Part shown: positions 36,921 through 45,822 of the stretch, piece by piece
How the letters are laid out: every line of letters begins with the position of its first letter
Numbering within the stretch: position 1 is the first letter of the stretch
Origin: ZC4RG30 sp035556135
Lineage (GTDB): Bacteria > Pseudomonadota > Gammaproteobacteria > Steroidobacterales > Steroidobacteraceae
DNA: 64,000 nt
NCBI GenBank assembly: GCA_035556135.1
Contig: DATMFO010000009.1
Location: forward strand, 62,001 to 126,000
Reading direction: 5' to 3'
Translations under genes and position numbers: made by a program
Notes under the pieces: generated by a model
The model's database searches: none
What the model saw: the letters and a program-made list of their open reading frames with translations, nothing else
Told to the model about the DNA's origin: nothing

Positions 36921-37032
36921 GTGTTCTGGTTCTGATATCCGGCGTTGAATATTACATAATATGAGTGCACGCTTGTTCCAGCATGTCGGCGCCCCGAGAC
37001 AGGTTTGCCAAATCCGCGCAGGCGGTTGAAAC
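36921..37032. other. Divergent promoter region upstream of wzy-like operon and riboswitch
   Basis: An AT-rich patch, TTGAATATTACATAATATG (36945-36963), in an otherwise GC-rich window is the probable promoter zone for one or both directions. I could not find a -35/-10 pair with proper spacing for the riboswitch transcript. Confidence 0.35.
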
Positions 37033-37131
37033 TGCACGCAGCAATGGCAAACCCGCTGCAAGGCGGGGACGCAAAGCCTCCGGTCTGGCGATCGATGCTG
37101 ATCAGCAGATAGCGGGGCTGCCGGTGGTGCG
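37033..37131 (+). promoter_or_regulatory. Cyclic di-GMP-I (GEMM-I) riboswitch, copy 1
   Basis: The sequence carries the conserved GEMM-I core: GGCAAACC, a P2 hairpin closed by a GCAA (GNRA) tetraloop, then GGGGACGCAAAGCCTCCGG, a variable P3 stem (TCTG...CAGA), and AGATAGCGGGGCTGCCGG, which parallels the GGTAGGTAGCGGGGTTACCG of the Vibrio cholerae Vc2 aptamer. P1 can form from GCAC (37034-37037) and GTGC (37127-37130). It ends 70 bp before the lipoprotein start. A downstream hairpin, CATCC/CCCC (37163-37172) with GGGG/GGATG (37186-37198), could cover the ribosome binding site, suggesting translational control. The ligand call rests on family knowledge. Confidence 0.96.
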
Positions 37132-37201
37132 CACCGTCAGCAACTGCTCAATGCCTTTCTGTCATCCGCCCCGTCGGCCTTGCATGGGGAGATGGATGGT
37201 A

Positions 37202-37876
37202 ATGGGTTCCACGCGCAGGATTGCGATTCTGTTTGGCCTGTCCGGCGTCGCGCTGTCCGGCTGCCTTCCACAGGAATCCGTCGGCCTGCCCGCAGCCTCG
37301 CCGGCTGAGACTCATGCCAACATTCCACCCGTCATGTCTGGCGTTCCGGGCACATCCGCCGTGGCAGGCAACCCGTATTCGTTCCAGCCGGCGGCCAGCG
37401 ACCCGGATGGAGACGCACTCGGGTTCGCCATCAGCAACAAGCCGGCATGGGCGAACTTCAGCACCTCCACCGGCGCCCTCACCGGCACTGCCCAGGCGGG
37501 CACCTATTCCGACATAACGATCACCGTCAGCGATGGTCACGACTCCGAATCGCTGGTCTTCAGCCTCGTGGTGACCGCTCCTCCGGTAGTGACCGCTCCT
37601 CCGGCGGTGGTCAGCACCGCCATACTGAACTGGAGTCCGCCGGTGCAGTACGTGGATGGTGGCGCCCTGGGCCCCGGCGACCTGGCAGGATTCCGCCTGT
37701 ACCACGGCACCAGTGCAAACACCCTCAATGATGTCGTCGAGGTGTCTGATGCAGGTGAATCCACCTACACGTTCCGCCAGCTGGGGCCGGGGGTCCACTA
37801 TTTCGCGGTGAGTGCCATCACGGTGCAGGGCGCCGAGAGCGCCCTCACGCCGGTGAAGACCAAGACCATCCTGTAG
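37202..37876 (+). CDS. Surface lipoprotein with one Ig-like (He_PIG) and one FN3-like domain, riboswitch-controlled
   Basis: 224 residues. Lipoprotein signal peptide with lipobox LSGC (Cys20), then one He_PIG/cadherin-like domain of about 85 residues (PPVMSGVPGTSAVAGNPYSF, SDPDGDALGFAISNKPAWA, ITVSDGHDSE). A short Pro/Val linker is followed by a C-terminal fibronectin-III-like domain (ILNWSPPVQYVDGG, FRLYHGTSANTLN, GVHYFAVSAITVQGAES). It probably sits on the outer membrane and binds matrix or polysaccharide. GGGGAG lies 10 bases before this ATG; an ATG two codons earlier is an alternative. A c-di-GMP-I riboswitch lies directly upstream. It converges on manC. Confidence 0.85.
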   Translation: MGSTRRIAILFGLSGVALSGCLPQESVGLPAASPAETHANIPPVMSGVPGTSAVAGNPYSFQPAASDPDGDALGFAISNKPAWANFSTSTGALTGTAQAGTYSDITITVSDGHDSESLVFSLVVTAPPVVTAPPAVVSTAILNWSPPVQYVDGGALGPGDLAGFRLYHGTSANTLNDVVEVSDAGESTYTFRQLGPGVHYFAVSAITVQGAESALTPVKTKTIL

Positions 37877-37877
37877 G

Positions 37878-39287
37878 TCAGCCGACGGTTCCCTCCCGGC
37901 CGTACCGGTCATCGAAACGCACGATGTCGTCCTCACCGAGGTAGCTGCCAGACTGCACCTCTATGATGTGCAGCGGGATCTTGCCGGGGTTCTCGATCCG
38001 GTGCCGCTGCCCGACGGGGATGTAGGTGGACTGGTTTTCCTCCAGCAGGAACACCTTCTCGCCGCAGGTAATGCGTGCCGTGCCCGACACCACGATCCAG
38101 TGTTCGGCCCTGTGGTGATGCAATTGCAGCGAGAGCTGCGCGCCGGGCTTTATCGTCAGGCGCTTCACCTGGAAACGATGGCCATTGTCGATGCTGTCGT
38201 AGCTACCCCAGGGACGATACACCTCGCGATGCAGGGAATGCTCCTGGCGGCCGGCGGACTTCAGTCGCGCGACAAGCTTCTTGACGTCCTGCACGCGGTC
38301 CTTCGGTGCGACCAGGACCGCATCCTTGGTCTCGATGACGACATGGTTTTCCAGCCCGACCGCGGAGACGAGGCGGCTCTCCGCGTACAGGTAACATCCC
38401 GCTGAATCCTCGATGATCACGTCGCCCCGGGTCACATTGCCCTGCGGATCGGCGGGAAGCGATTCATGCAGTGCCGACCACGAGCCGACGTCGCTCCAGC
38501 CCGCATCGAGCGGCACGACCACGGCATCGGCGGTTTTTTCCATCACCGCATAGTCGATGGAGTCGGCCCGGCACTCCTCGAATGCGCTCCGCCCCACACG
38601 CACGAAATCAAGGTCTGGCTTGGCCCCGGCCAGGGCCGCGCGGGCCGCCGCGAGGATGTCGGGGGCATGCCTTCCCAATTCCTCAAGGTAGCGGCCTGCC
38701 TGGAACAGGAACATGCCGCTGTTCCAGAAATAGCCGCCCTCCTTGAGGAAGCCCTGGGCACGCGCAGCGTCCGGCTTCTCGATGAAGCTGGAGATGGTGA
38801 AGGCACCACCCTTCGTGGCCGCACCCGCCTGGATGTAACCGTATCCGGTTTCGGCCGTCGTAGGGGTGATGCCGAAAGTCACCAGTCTTCCTTCCGCGGC
38901 GGCGGCCTGTGCGGAACGCACTGCTGCATGGAATGCCGGCACGTTGCGGATCAGATGGTCTGCCGGCAGCACCAGCAGCAACGCCTCGGGGGCGGCCTGC
39001 AATGCCGCCAGGGCGATGGCAGGAGCCGTATTGCGTCCGACCGGCTCGAGGACAATCGCCTCCGGCTGCACGTCGATCTGCCGCAGCTGTTCGGCCACCA
39101 GGAAGCGGTGCGCGTCGTTGCACACGATAATGGGCCGGCCCACTTCGAGGCCGCCGAGCCGCAGCAGGGTTTCCTGCAACATGGTCCGCTCGCCAACGAG
39201 CGGCAGCAGCTGTTTGGGATAAAGCTCGCGCGACAGCGGCCAAAGCCGGGTGCCGGAGCCACCTGAGAGCACTACTGGCGTCAGCAT
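37878..39287 (-). CDS. manC: Mannose-1-phosphate guanylyltransferase / mannose-6-phosphate isomerase
   Basis: A 469-residue bifunctional enzyme making GDP-mannose. The N-terminal pyrophosphorylase domain shows TPVVLSGGSGTRLWPLSRE, YPKQLLPL, LEPVGRNTAPAIALAA, VLPADHLI, FIEKPD and GYFWNSGMFLF. The C-terminal type II PMI cupin has EVYRPWGSYDSID, LHHHRAEHWIVVSGTARI and QSTYIPVGQRHRIENPG. An ATG four codons upstream is also in frame. It provides GDP-mannose (and possibly GDP-fucose or GDP-mannuronate precursors) for the EPS. Confidence 0.94.
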   Translation of the reverse strand: MLTPVVLSGGSGTRLWPLSRELYPKQLLPLVGERTMLQETLLRLGGLEVGRPIIVCNDAHRFLVAEQLRQIDVQPEAIVLEPVGRNTAPAIALAALQAAPEALLLVLPADHLIRNVPAFHAAVRSAQAAAAEGRLVTFGITPTTAETGYGYIQAGAATKGGAFTISSFIEKPDAARAQGFLKEGGYFWNSGMFLFQAGRYLEELGRHAPDILAAARAALAGAKPDLDFVRVGRSAFEECRADSIDYAVMEKTADAVVVPLDAGWSDVGSWSALHESLPADPQGNVTRGDVIIEDSAGCYLYAESRLVSAVGLENHVVIETKDAVLVAPKDRVQDVKKLVARLKSAGRQEHSLHREVYRPWGSYDSIDNGHRFQVKRLTIKPGAQLSLQLHHHRAEHWIVVSGTARITCGEKVFLLEENQSTYIPVGQRHRIENPGKIPLHIIEVQSGSYLGEDDIVRFDDRYGREGTVG

Positions 39288-39638
39288 GCGGCGAATCATA
39301 TAGCAGCAGCCAGCGCGCGGGCACCGGACTGGCGGAACACCTTCCTCTTCATCGACCCCACCATGCACTGGTTCCTTGCCAGCATGTAGCGCGTCTTCTG
39401 TCGAATCCGCATCCGTCCGGACCAGCATGAGTCGATCGGCACACGCGTCGCGTGAAGTGACGTGCCTGTTCCTGCGTCAAATCAGGGAAATGATGAGGGC
39501 CCAACCGGACCTTTGTCTCAGGACTGGAGGAAAACAGCGCATAGCATGACCACGCATTATGTCGTCGCCATGTCTGCCGGTTGAGACATTGTCTGTAACC
39601 CAAGACATGTTGTGCGACGGTCATTACGCGCGCATAAA
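39288..39638. other. Intergenic region upstream of the second riboswitch
   Basis: About 350 bp with no credible gene. It contains the divergent promoters of manC and the second lipoprotein transcript. A patch with several AT-rich steps runs from about 39545 to 39638, but no unambiguous promoter is visible. Confidence 0.35.
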
Positions 39639-39737
39639 TTCGTCTCATAGGCAAACCCGCCGCAAGGTGGGGACGCAAAGCCTCCGGTCTGACGGTAGCG
39701 ACTACTGTGCAGATAGCGGGGCTGCCGGCCGCTCGAA
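39639..39737 (+). promoter_or_regulatory. Cyclic di-GMP-I (GEMM-I) riboswitch, copy 2
   Basis: Almost identical in its core to the first copy: GGCAAACCCGCCGCAAGG, then GTGGGGACGCAAAGCCTCC, GGTCTG, a different P3 loop, and GCAGATAGCGGGGCTGCCGG. P1 can pair TTCG (39639-39642) with CGAA (39734-39737). The P2 loop is a GNRA tetraloop and the P3 tip differs from copy 1, as expected for two functional aptamers rather than one recent duplication of the whole leader. It ends about 85 bp before the second lipoprotein. A hairpin pairing TTCT-ATTCC and CTCC (39754-39769) with GGAG (39812-39815) and GGAAT-AGAA (39819-39828) could hide the ribosome site and the ATG. Confidence 0.96.
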
Positions 39738-39821
39738 GGCAGCCGTCAGTACCTTCTATTCCGCACTCCGTCCATAAACCGCTCCGACCAGAAGCGCCTT
39801 GCGCTGGAACGGGAGAATGGA

Positions 39822-41660
39822 ATGAGAAAGCGGAACTGGCATGTCGGCATCGCTGCGGTACTCGCGGGAGTTGCACTGGCAGGGTGCCTTCCCGAGGTAG
39901 ATGGCGTTGCGGCGCCCGCACCGGCGCCCAGCGAAACGGTCGCGAATTCACCACCGTCGATCAGTGGCGCACCGGTCCCATCAGCCGTCGCGGGCACTTT
40001 GTGGCAGTTCCAGCCGGTTGCATCCGATGCCGATGGCGATGCCCTGACCTTCAGCGCATCAGCCATCCCCTCCTGGCTGAACCTCAATGCCCAGACCGGA
40101 CGCCTGTCCGGCACCCCGGCCGAAGCGGACGTCGGTAGCAGCGCATCCATCGTCATCTCCGTATCCGACGGCGAGGCCAGTGCGGCGTTGCCCGGGTTCT
40201 CCATCACGGTCGCTTCGGCACTGCCTTCCACGCCACCGCCCGCCGAGCCACCGCCCTCCCAGCCGCCTCCTCCCGCCAACACCGCGCCCCGGATTTCCGG
40301 CACGCCTGGCAGCTCCGTGCAGGCAACAACCGCCTACACCTTCACCCCCGCCGCCACCGACGCGGAGACCCCGCAGTCCCTGGCCTTCTCCATCTCCGGC
40401 AAGCCGTCCTGGGCCTCATTCAGCACCGTCACCGGCAGGCTCTCCGGCACCCCGTCGGCCACCCAGGCCGGCACCTTCGGCAACATCGTGATCAGCGTCA
40501 GCGACGGCGCACTGAGCGCCTCCCTGCCCGCCTTCTCGATCACCGTCACGCCTGTCCCCAACCGTGCCCCGACCATCACCGGCACGCCCGGCACCAGCGC
40601 CACAGTCGGCACTGCCTACTCCTTCCAGCCCAGCGGCGCAGATCCGGACGGCCAGACCCTTTCCTACACCATCGCCAACAAGCCAGCCTGGGCCAGCTTC
40701 AGCACCACCACCGGCCGCCTGTCGGGCACGCCTGCCGATGCCCATGTCGGCACCACGTCCGGCATCATCATCACTGTGAGCGACGGCACTGCCAGCACGG
40801 CGCTTGCCCCGTTCTCCATCACGGTGGCCGCGCGCCCCAACAGCGCCCCGACCATCACGGGCACCCCTGCCACCGGCGCCACCGCCGGTACCGCCTACTC
40901 CTTCCAGCCTTCCGCCTCGGACCCCGAGGGCCAGACGCTTTCCTACACCATCACCAACAAGCCGGCCTGGGCCACCTTCAGCGCGACCACGGGCCGGCTC
41001 TCCGGCACGCCTGGTGATGCGAACGTCGGCACCGTCTCCGGCATCGTGATCACGGTCAGTGACGGCACGCTGAATGCCTCGCTTCCCGCCTTCACGCTCA
41101 CCGTTGCCGCCCGCGCGAACCGCGCGCCCACGGTCTCGGGCGCGCCCGCCACTGCGGCCACGGTCGGCAGCGCGTACCGCTTCGCACCCACCGCCAGCGA
41201 CCCGGATGGCGATTCACTGAGCTGGTCCATCACGGGCAAGCCCTCCAACGCCACCTTCAGCACCGCCACGGGTGAACTCACCTGGACTCCCACGGCCGCG
41301 GGCACTGCCTCGAACATCGTGATCAGCGTGACCGACAGCAAGGGCGCATCGGTATCGCTGGCGGCGTTCTCGATCACGGTGGCGGCGGCGCCGGCCACGG
41401 GATCCGCCACGCTGAACTGGGCATCCCCGGCCCAGTACACCGACGGCAGCCCGCTGCCCGCGGGGCAGCTCTCCGCCTTCCGCATCTACAAGGGCACCAA
41501 CGCGTCTAACCTGGCGCGGATCGCCGAGGTGGATTCACTGACCACCACGTTCGCGGTGCAGAACCTGGGCTCTGGCACGCACTACTTCGCGGTGACCGCC
41601 GTCGCCACCAATGGCGAGGAAAGCGGCATGTCATCCGTCGGAAGCAAGACCATCCCCTAG
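39822..41660 (+). CDS. Surface lipoprotein with five Ig-like (He_PIG) repeats and an FN3-like domain, riboswitch-controlled
   Basis: 612 residues. Signal peptide with lipobox LAGC (Cys26), then five He_PIG/cadherin-like repeats starting near residues 42, 153, 247, 340 and 433. Each has a conserved PTITGTP, AYSFQPSASD, KPAWASFS, TGRLSGTP, GIVITVSDG pattern. A proline-rich linker separates repeats 1 and 2. The C-terminal FN3-like domain (ATLNWASPAQYTDGSPLPAG, FRIYKGTNASNL, GTHYFAVTAVATNGEE) is close to that of the other riboswitch-controlled lipoprotein. GGGAG stands six bases before the ATG. It is probably an adhesin or matrix-binding lipoprotein made in response to c-di-GMP. The stop shares a CTAG with the convergent gene. 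Confidence 0.88.
   Translation: MRKRNWHVGIAAVLAGVALAGCLPEVDGVAAPAPAPSETVANSPPSISGAPVPSAVAGTLWQFQPVASDADGDALTFSASAIPSWLNLNAQTGRLSGTPAEADVGSSASIVISVSDGEASAALPGFSITVASALPSTPPPAEPPPSQPPPPANTAPRISGTPGSSVQATTAYTFTPAATDAETPQSLAFSISGKPSWASFSTVTGRLSGTPSATQAGTFGNIVISVSDGALSASLPAFSITVTPVPNRAPTITGTPGTSATVGTAYSFQPSGADPDGQTLSYTIANKPAWASFSTTTGRLSGTPADAHVGTTSGIIITVSDGTASTALAPFSITVAARPNSAPTITGTPATGATAGTAYSFQPSASDPEGQTLSYTITNKPAWATFSATTGRLSGTPGDANVGTVSGIVITVSDGTLNASLPAFTLTVAARANRAPTVSGAPATAATVGSAYRFAPTASDPDGDSLSWSITGKPSNATFSTATGELTWTPTAAGTASNIVISVTDSKGASVSLAAFSITVAAAPATGSATLNWASPAQYTDGSPLPAGQLSAFRIYKGTNASNLARIAEVDSLTTTFAVQNLGSGTHYFAVTAVATNGEESGMSSVGSKTIP
39945..41393 (+). repeat. Intragenic tandem repeats encoding He_PIG domains
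   Basis: Five repeat units start at about 39945, 40278, 40560, 40839 and 41118. Units 2-5 have periods of 282, 279 and 279 bp, multiples of three. Units 3 and 4 are very close at DNA level (for example both read GCCCCGACCATCAC near their start and TACTCCTTCCAGCC later), which suggests a recent duplication and possible copy-number variation. Confidence 0.85.
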
Positions 41661-42340
41661 CAGCCCGCCAGCTGCACGGCACCGGGTGGCGCCTCGCGGC
41701 CCACCCGGATCCCTTCCCTCCGGCACGCCGGCGACACCCACGACCACGGCCTCTTCCCGCCGCGGCACACGATCAACCCCGAGCGCATCTTCCCCATGCG
41801 CATGCTGCCGCACACCGCCTGGCTGTTGCCGGCGTAGACATAGCCGACCATGTCCATCCCATCCTTGCAGGCCTCACGTGCCCCCGTGAGCACCAGCGCC
41901 GCATAAAGGCCCTTGCCCCGGTGCGCTGCCCTGGTCTTCGCCTCGTGCCCGTAGACGCGATCCGGCGGCACATTGATCGTCAGCCCCGGGACCAGCGGCC
42001 CGCTGCGCGCACTCCACGTGCACGACACCAGCCTGCCATCGAGGAACGCGGCCATGCAGCGCTCCCCGCGTTCCAGCTGCACGGTCACGCGGGGCAGATC
42101 CATCCATTCCGGTTCGTAATCCGCGGCGGCGGCCAGCACCTCTTCGGGCGTGGCCCAGCGCAACTCATAGGGTTCGATGCGGGGCTGGGGCAGCCCCAGC
42201 ACCCATGACCGCTCATGGGTGCTGACGATGAAGATGTGCACCCCGACCCGATAGAGGATCCGGTCCACCAGCCATACGGCGGCATAGCCAATCCCTGCGT
42301 GTTTCCACACGCGCCAGCCATTGGCTAACGGGTTGCGCAC
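41657..42340 (-). CDS. GNAT-like acetyltransferase family protein (tentative)
   Basis: 227 residues, soluble. The segment GHEAKTRAAHRGKGLYAALVLTG resembles the acetyl-CoA-binding loop (R/Q-x-x-G-x-G/A) of GNAT acetyltransferases; VYGHEAKT before it and MVGYVYAGNSQA after it fit the fold. The N-terminal 40 residues include a short hydrophobic stretch. It begins with GTG five bases after the gltA stop and ends in a CTAG shared with the lipoprotein stop. The substrate is unknown. Since the gltA transcript runs this way, the two may be co-transcribed. Confidence 0.65.
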   Translation of the reverse strand: MRNPLANGWRVWKHAGIGYAAVWLVDRILYRVGVHIFIVSTHERSWVLGLPQPRIEPYELRWATPEEVLAAAADYEPEWMDLPRVTVQLERGERCMAAFLDGRLVSCTWSARSGPLVPGLTINVPPDRVYGHEAKTRAAHRGKGLYAALVLTGAREACKDGMDMVGYVYAGNSQAVCGSMRMGKMRSGLIVCRGGKRPWSWVSPACRREGIRVGREAPPGAVQLAGC

Positions 42341-42344
42341 ATTC

Positions 42345-43640
<1,296 letters not shown>

Positions 43641-43717
43641 GGTTCGATCCTGGGAGGAGTCCGGAAAGCCTACACGCTCCCGGCATCGAATCACAGGCTT
43701 CCGGCGCGGCCGGCGGC

Positions 43718-45205
43718 CTACTCGACGACCTTGATGTATTCGCCCACCGGCAGGGGCTTGTTGGGATAGACGCCGTTGATCATCTCGAGCTCTTCCTCGC
43801 GGTATTTCTGCGCGGGAATCTGCTCGGCGTATTCGGACAGGCGGGTGCTGGCTGTGGCGCGCAGGATCTTCAGCTTGTAGGGCTCGGCCAGCGGGAACTC
43901 GGCGGGCCTCAGGTCGCGGATGGTCTCGGCGATGGAGCGGAACAGGCCGTCGGCCTCTGGCCGGCCGTCGCGCGAGGAACGGCTGGCACCGGCAATGGTG
44001 AACACGCTGCCGCCACGGTACAGCGCGATGAAACGGATGGGGCCCGAACCGCGGTCCAGCGGGGAGCCATCACGGGTGAGCACCGAGAAGCCCTCCATGC
44101 CGTTGATGTTCACCGACTCGCCGCCGTGCAGCGTCGCCCCCTGCAGCATCTTCAGCAGGAAATCCCGCGGCGACTGGTTGGGCGGCCGGCTCTCCACCAT
44201 GATCTGCATGATGGTTTCCTGGCTGCGCGTGTAGGCGAACAGCCGGTCGCGATGGTTCTCGATGATCCACCCCTTGGGGAAGGCCAGCGTGATGCCCATG
44301 TCGGCGTGGTAGAAGCGGTTGTCGCGCACCACGCCCTGGGCGCGGCTGGAGCCGAATGCCATGCCGTCGATGGCCTGCATGTAGGTGTTGCGGTTGAGCG
44401 CGAAGCCGCCCTCGGGCTGCGAGGCGGCGGCGGCATTGCGCGCGGCGGCAATGGCGCGGTCATCCGGCGCCGGGTGCGAGGAGAAGATGCCGTGGTAGAT
44501 CTGCGGCTGGCGCCCCTCGGCCCGCGCGGTGTTGATCTCGAAGGCCTCCTGCGCCTTGAAGGTCTCGAACACATTGCGCGCGGCGCGCGGGTCGTAGCCG
44601 GCGCGCACCATGTATTTCATGCCGATGGCATCCGCCTCGGACTCGGCCTCGCGTCCATAGCCCTGCACCCAGGCGGCGGCGCCGATGTTGGCCATGTCGG
44701 CCACGGCGGCGTTGCCGGTGAGGATGATGGCAGCCAGGATGCCCAGGTTCGCCCCCACGCTGCGACTCTGGCCGCGGGCCGGATGGCGCGCGGTGACATG
44801 CGCGATCTCATGCCCCAGCACGGCCGCCATCTCCGCCTCGGAGTTGAGATAGGCCAGGAGGCCCCGGTGCACGTACACGTAGCCGCCGCCGGTGGTGAAG
44901 GCGTTGATGGAACCTTCGTCAATGACAGTGAAGGTCCACTTCATGTCCGGCATATCGCTGTTGCGGGCGATACGCTGGCCCACCGCGTTCACGTACTCCT
45001 GGACCGCCTGGTCCTCATAGAGCCCGTAGTAGCCGATGATCTCGTCGTACCAGCGGCGCGACTGCTCGATCTCCCCTTCCATGGTGCTGAACACCACGTT
45101 GCGGCCGCCGGTGGCCGGATTGCTGCCGCAGGAAACCAGCGTCGCGGCGACAAACAGCGCGGCGACGCAGCGGGTCAGGTAACGGTGGGTGTGCTGCCAG
45201 GACAT
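43718..45205 (-). CDS. M48 family metalloprotease lipoprotein (BepA/LoiP-like)
   Basis: 495 residues. A signal peptide with lipobox LVSC (about residue 26) places it at the periplasmic face of the outer membrane. The zinc site is MAAVLGHEIAHVTARHP (HEIAH), with the third ligand in EAESEADAIGMKYM. GGGYVYVHRGLLAY is typical of the M48 family. The C-terminal 230 residues lack TPR motifs and look like the extra domain of some M48 proteases in gammaproteobacteria. It probably takes part in outer-membrane protein quality control. Confidence 0.9.
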   Translation of the reverse strand: MSWQHTHRYLTRCVAALFVAATLVSCGSNPATGGRNVVFSTMEGEIEQSRRWYDEIIGYYGLYEDQAVQEYVNAVGQRIARNSDMPDMKWTFTVIDEGSINAFTTGGGYVYVHRGLLAYLNSEAEMAAVLGHEIAHVTARHPARGQSRSVGANLGILAAIILTGNAAVADMANIGAAAWVQGYGREAESEADAIGMKYMVRAGYDPRAARNVFETFKAQEAFEINTARAEGRQPQIYHGIFSSHPAPDDRAIAAARNAAAASQPEGGFALNRNTYMQAIDGMAFGSSRAQGVVRDNRFYHADMGITLAFPKGWIIENHRDRLFAYTRSQETIMQIMVESRPPNQSPRDFLLKMLQGATLHGGESVNINGMEGFSVLTRDGSPLDRGSGPIRFIALYRGGSVFTIAGASRSSRDGRPEADGLFRSIAETIRDLRPAEFPLAEPYKLKILRATASTRLSEYAEQIPAQKYREEELEMINGVYPNKPLPVGEYIKVVE

Positions 45206-45268
45206 GGCAGCATTCTATGCCCGGGGGGCAGGATGGGAAGCCGCAGGTGGGCGGCTTCCCCGCGGGCC

Positions 45269-45490
45269 TCAGCCAGCCGCGGCAGCGCTCTTGGAGGCGT
45301 ACTTGCGGCGGAACTTGTCCACGCGGCCGGCGGTGTCGACCATCTTCTGCTTGCCCGTGTAGAACGGGTGGCAGGAAGAGCAGACTTCGATCTGCAGGTC
45401 CTGGCCCAGGGTCGAGCCCGTCTTGAACGCGTTGCCGCAGGAGCAGGTCACGTTGATCTGGGTGTAGGCAGGATGAGTATCGGCTTTCAT
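45269..45490 (-). CDS. rpmE: 50S ribosomal protein L31
   Basis: 73 residues, the usual size. MKADTHPAYTQINVTCSCGN and VCSSCHPFYTGKQKMVDTAG give the zinc-binding CxC...CxxC arrangement, so this is the zinc-containing form of L31. The C-terminus ends in a short Lys/Ala tail. A good promoter stands just upstream. Confidence 0.97.
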   Translation of the reverse strand: MKADTHPAYTQINVTCSCGNAFKTGSTLGQDLQIEVCSSCHPFYTGKQKMVDTAGRVDKFRRKYASKSAAAAG

Positions 45491-45822
45491 GACGGGCGCA
45501 CATTCCACAGGGGGCGCGCAGTCTAGCGGCAGGCGCGCCCCTGGGCAACACGATTCGACCCCCTGCCCTGGCAGCCGTTCACTTATCCCCAATTTCTGTG
45601 GATAAGTCTGTGCATGACTGGACCCCCACGCTGCCGAAACAGCCGGAATATTGCATTTCTGCGCGATTGATCAAAATATGACCAGGGAATATGTACTTGT
45701 CCAATCAATAGGTTACGGGCGATACATCGCGTTGTGTGACGTAATTCGCATGTAATTCTTTCAATCGCGGAAAACCCCTGAGTGCTGTGGATAGATGGAG
45801 GCGCGCCGCGGCGCGGAATCGC
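45491..45822. other. AT-rich intergenic region between rpmE and hemW with DnaA-box-like sites
   Basis: This 332-bp gap is clearly AT-richer than its surroundings from about 45583 to 45780. It contains TTATCCCCA (45583-45591), TGTGGATAA (45597-45605, a perfect inverted DnaA box) and TGTGGATAG (45786-45794). I see no gene. It also contains the rpmE promoter. Confidence 0.5.
45520..45548 (-). promoter_or_regulatory. Putative sigma-70 promoter of rpmE
   Basis: Read on the minus strand, TTGCCC is followed after exactly 17 bases by TAGACT, about 30 bp before the rpmE start. Both hexamers are near-consensus and the spacing is ideal. Confidence 0.6.

Noticed and set aside
39610..39638. TTGTGC-N17-CATAAA promoter directly before riboswitch copy 2
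   Set aside because: Spacing is ideal, but the transcript would start near 39645, inside the 5' strand of P1 (39639-39642). Either P1 is shorter than I draw it or this is not the promoter.
45583..45794. Origin of replication (oriC)
   Set aside because: DnaA-box-like sites and AT-richness are present, but dnaA, dnaN, rpmH and gidA are absent nearby and only three boxes are seen.
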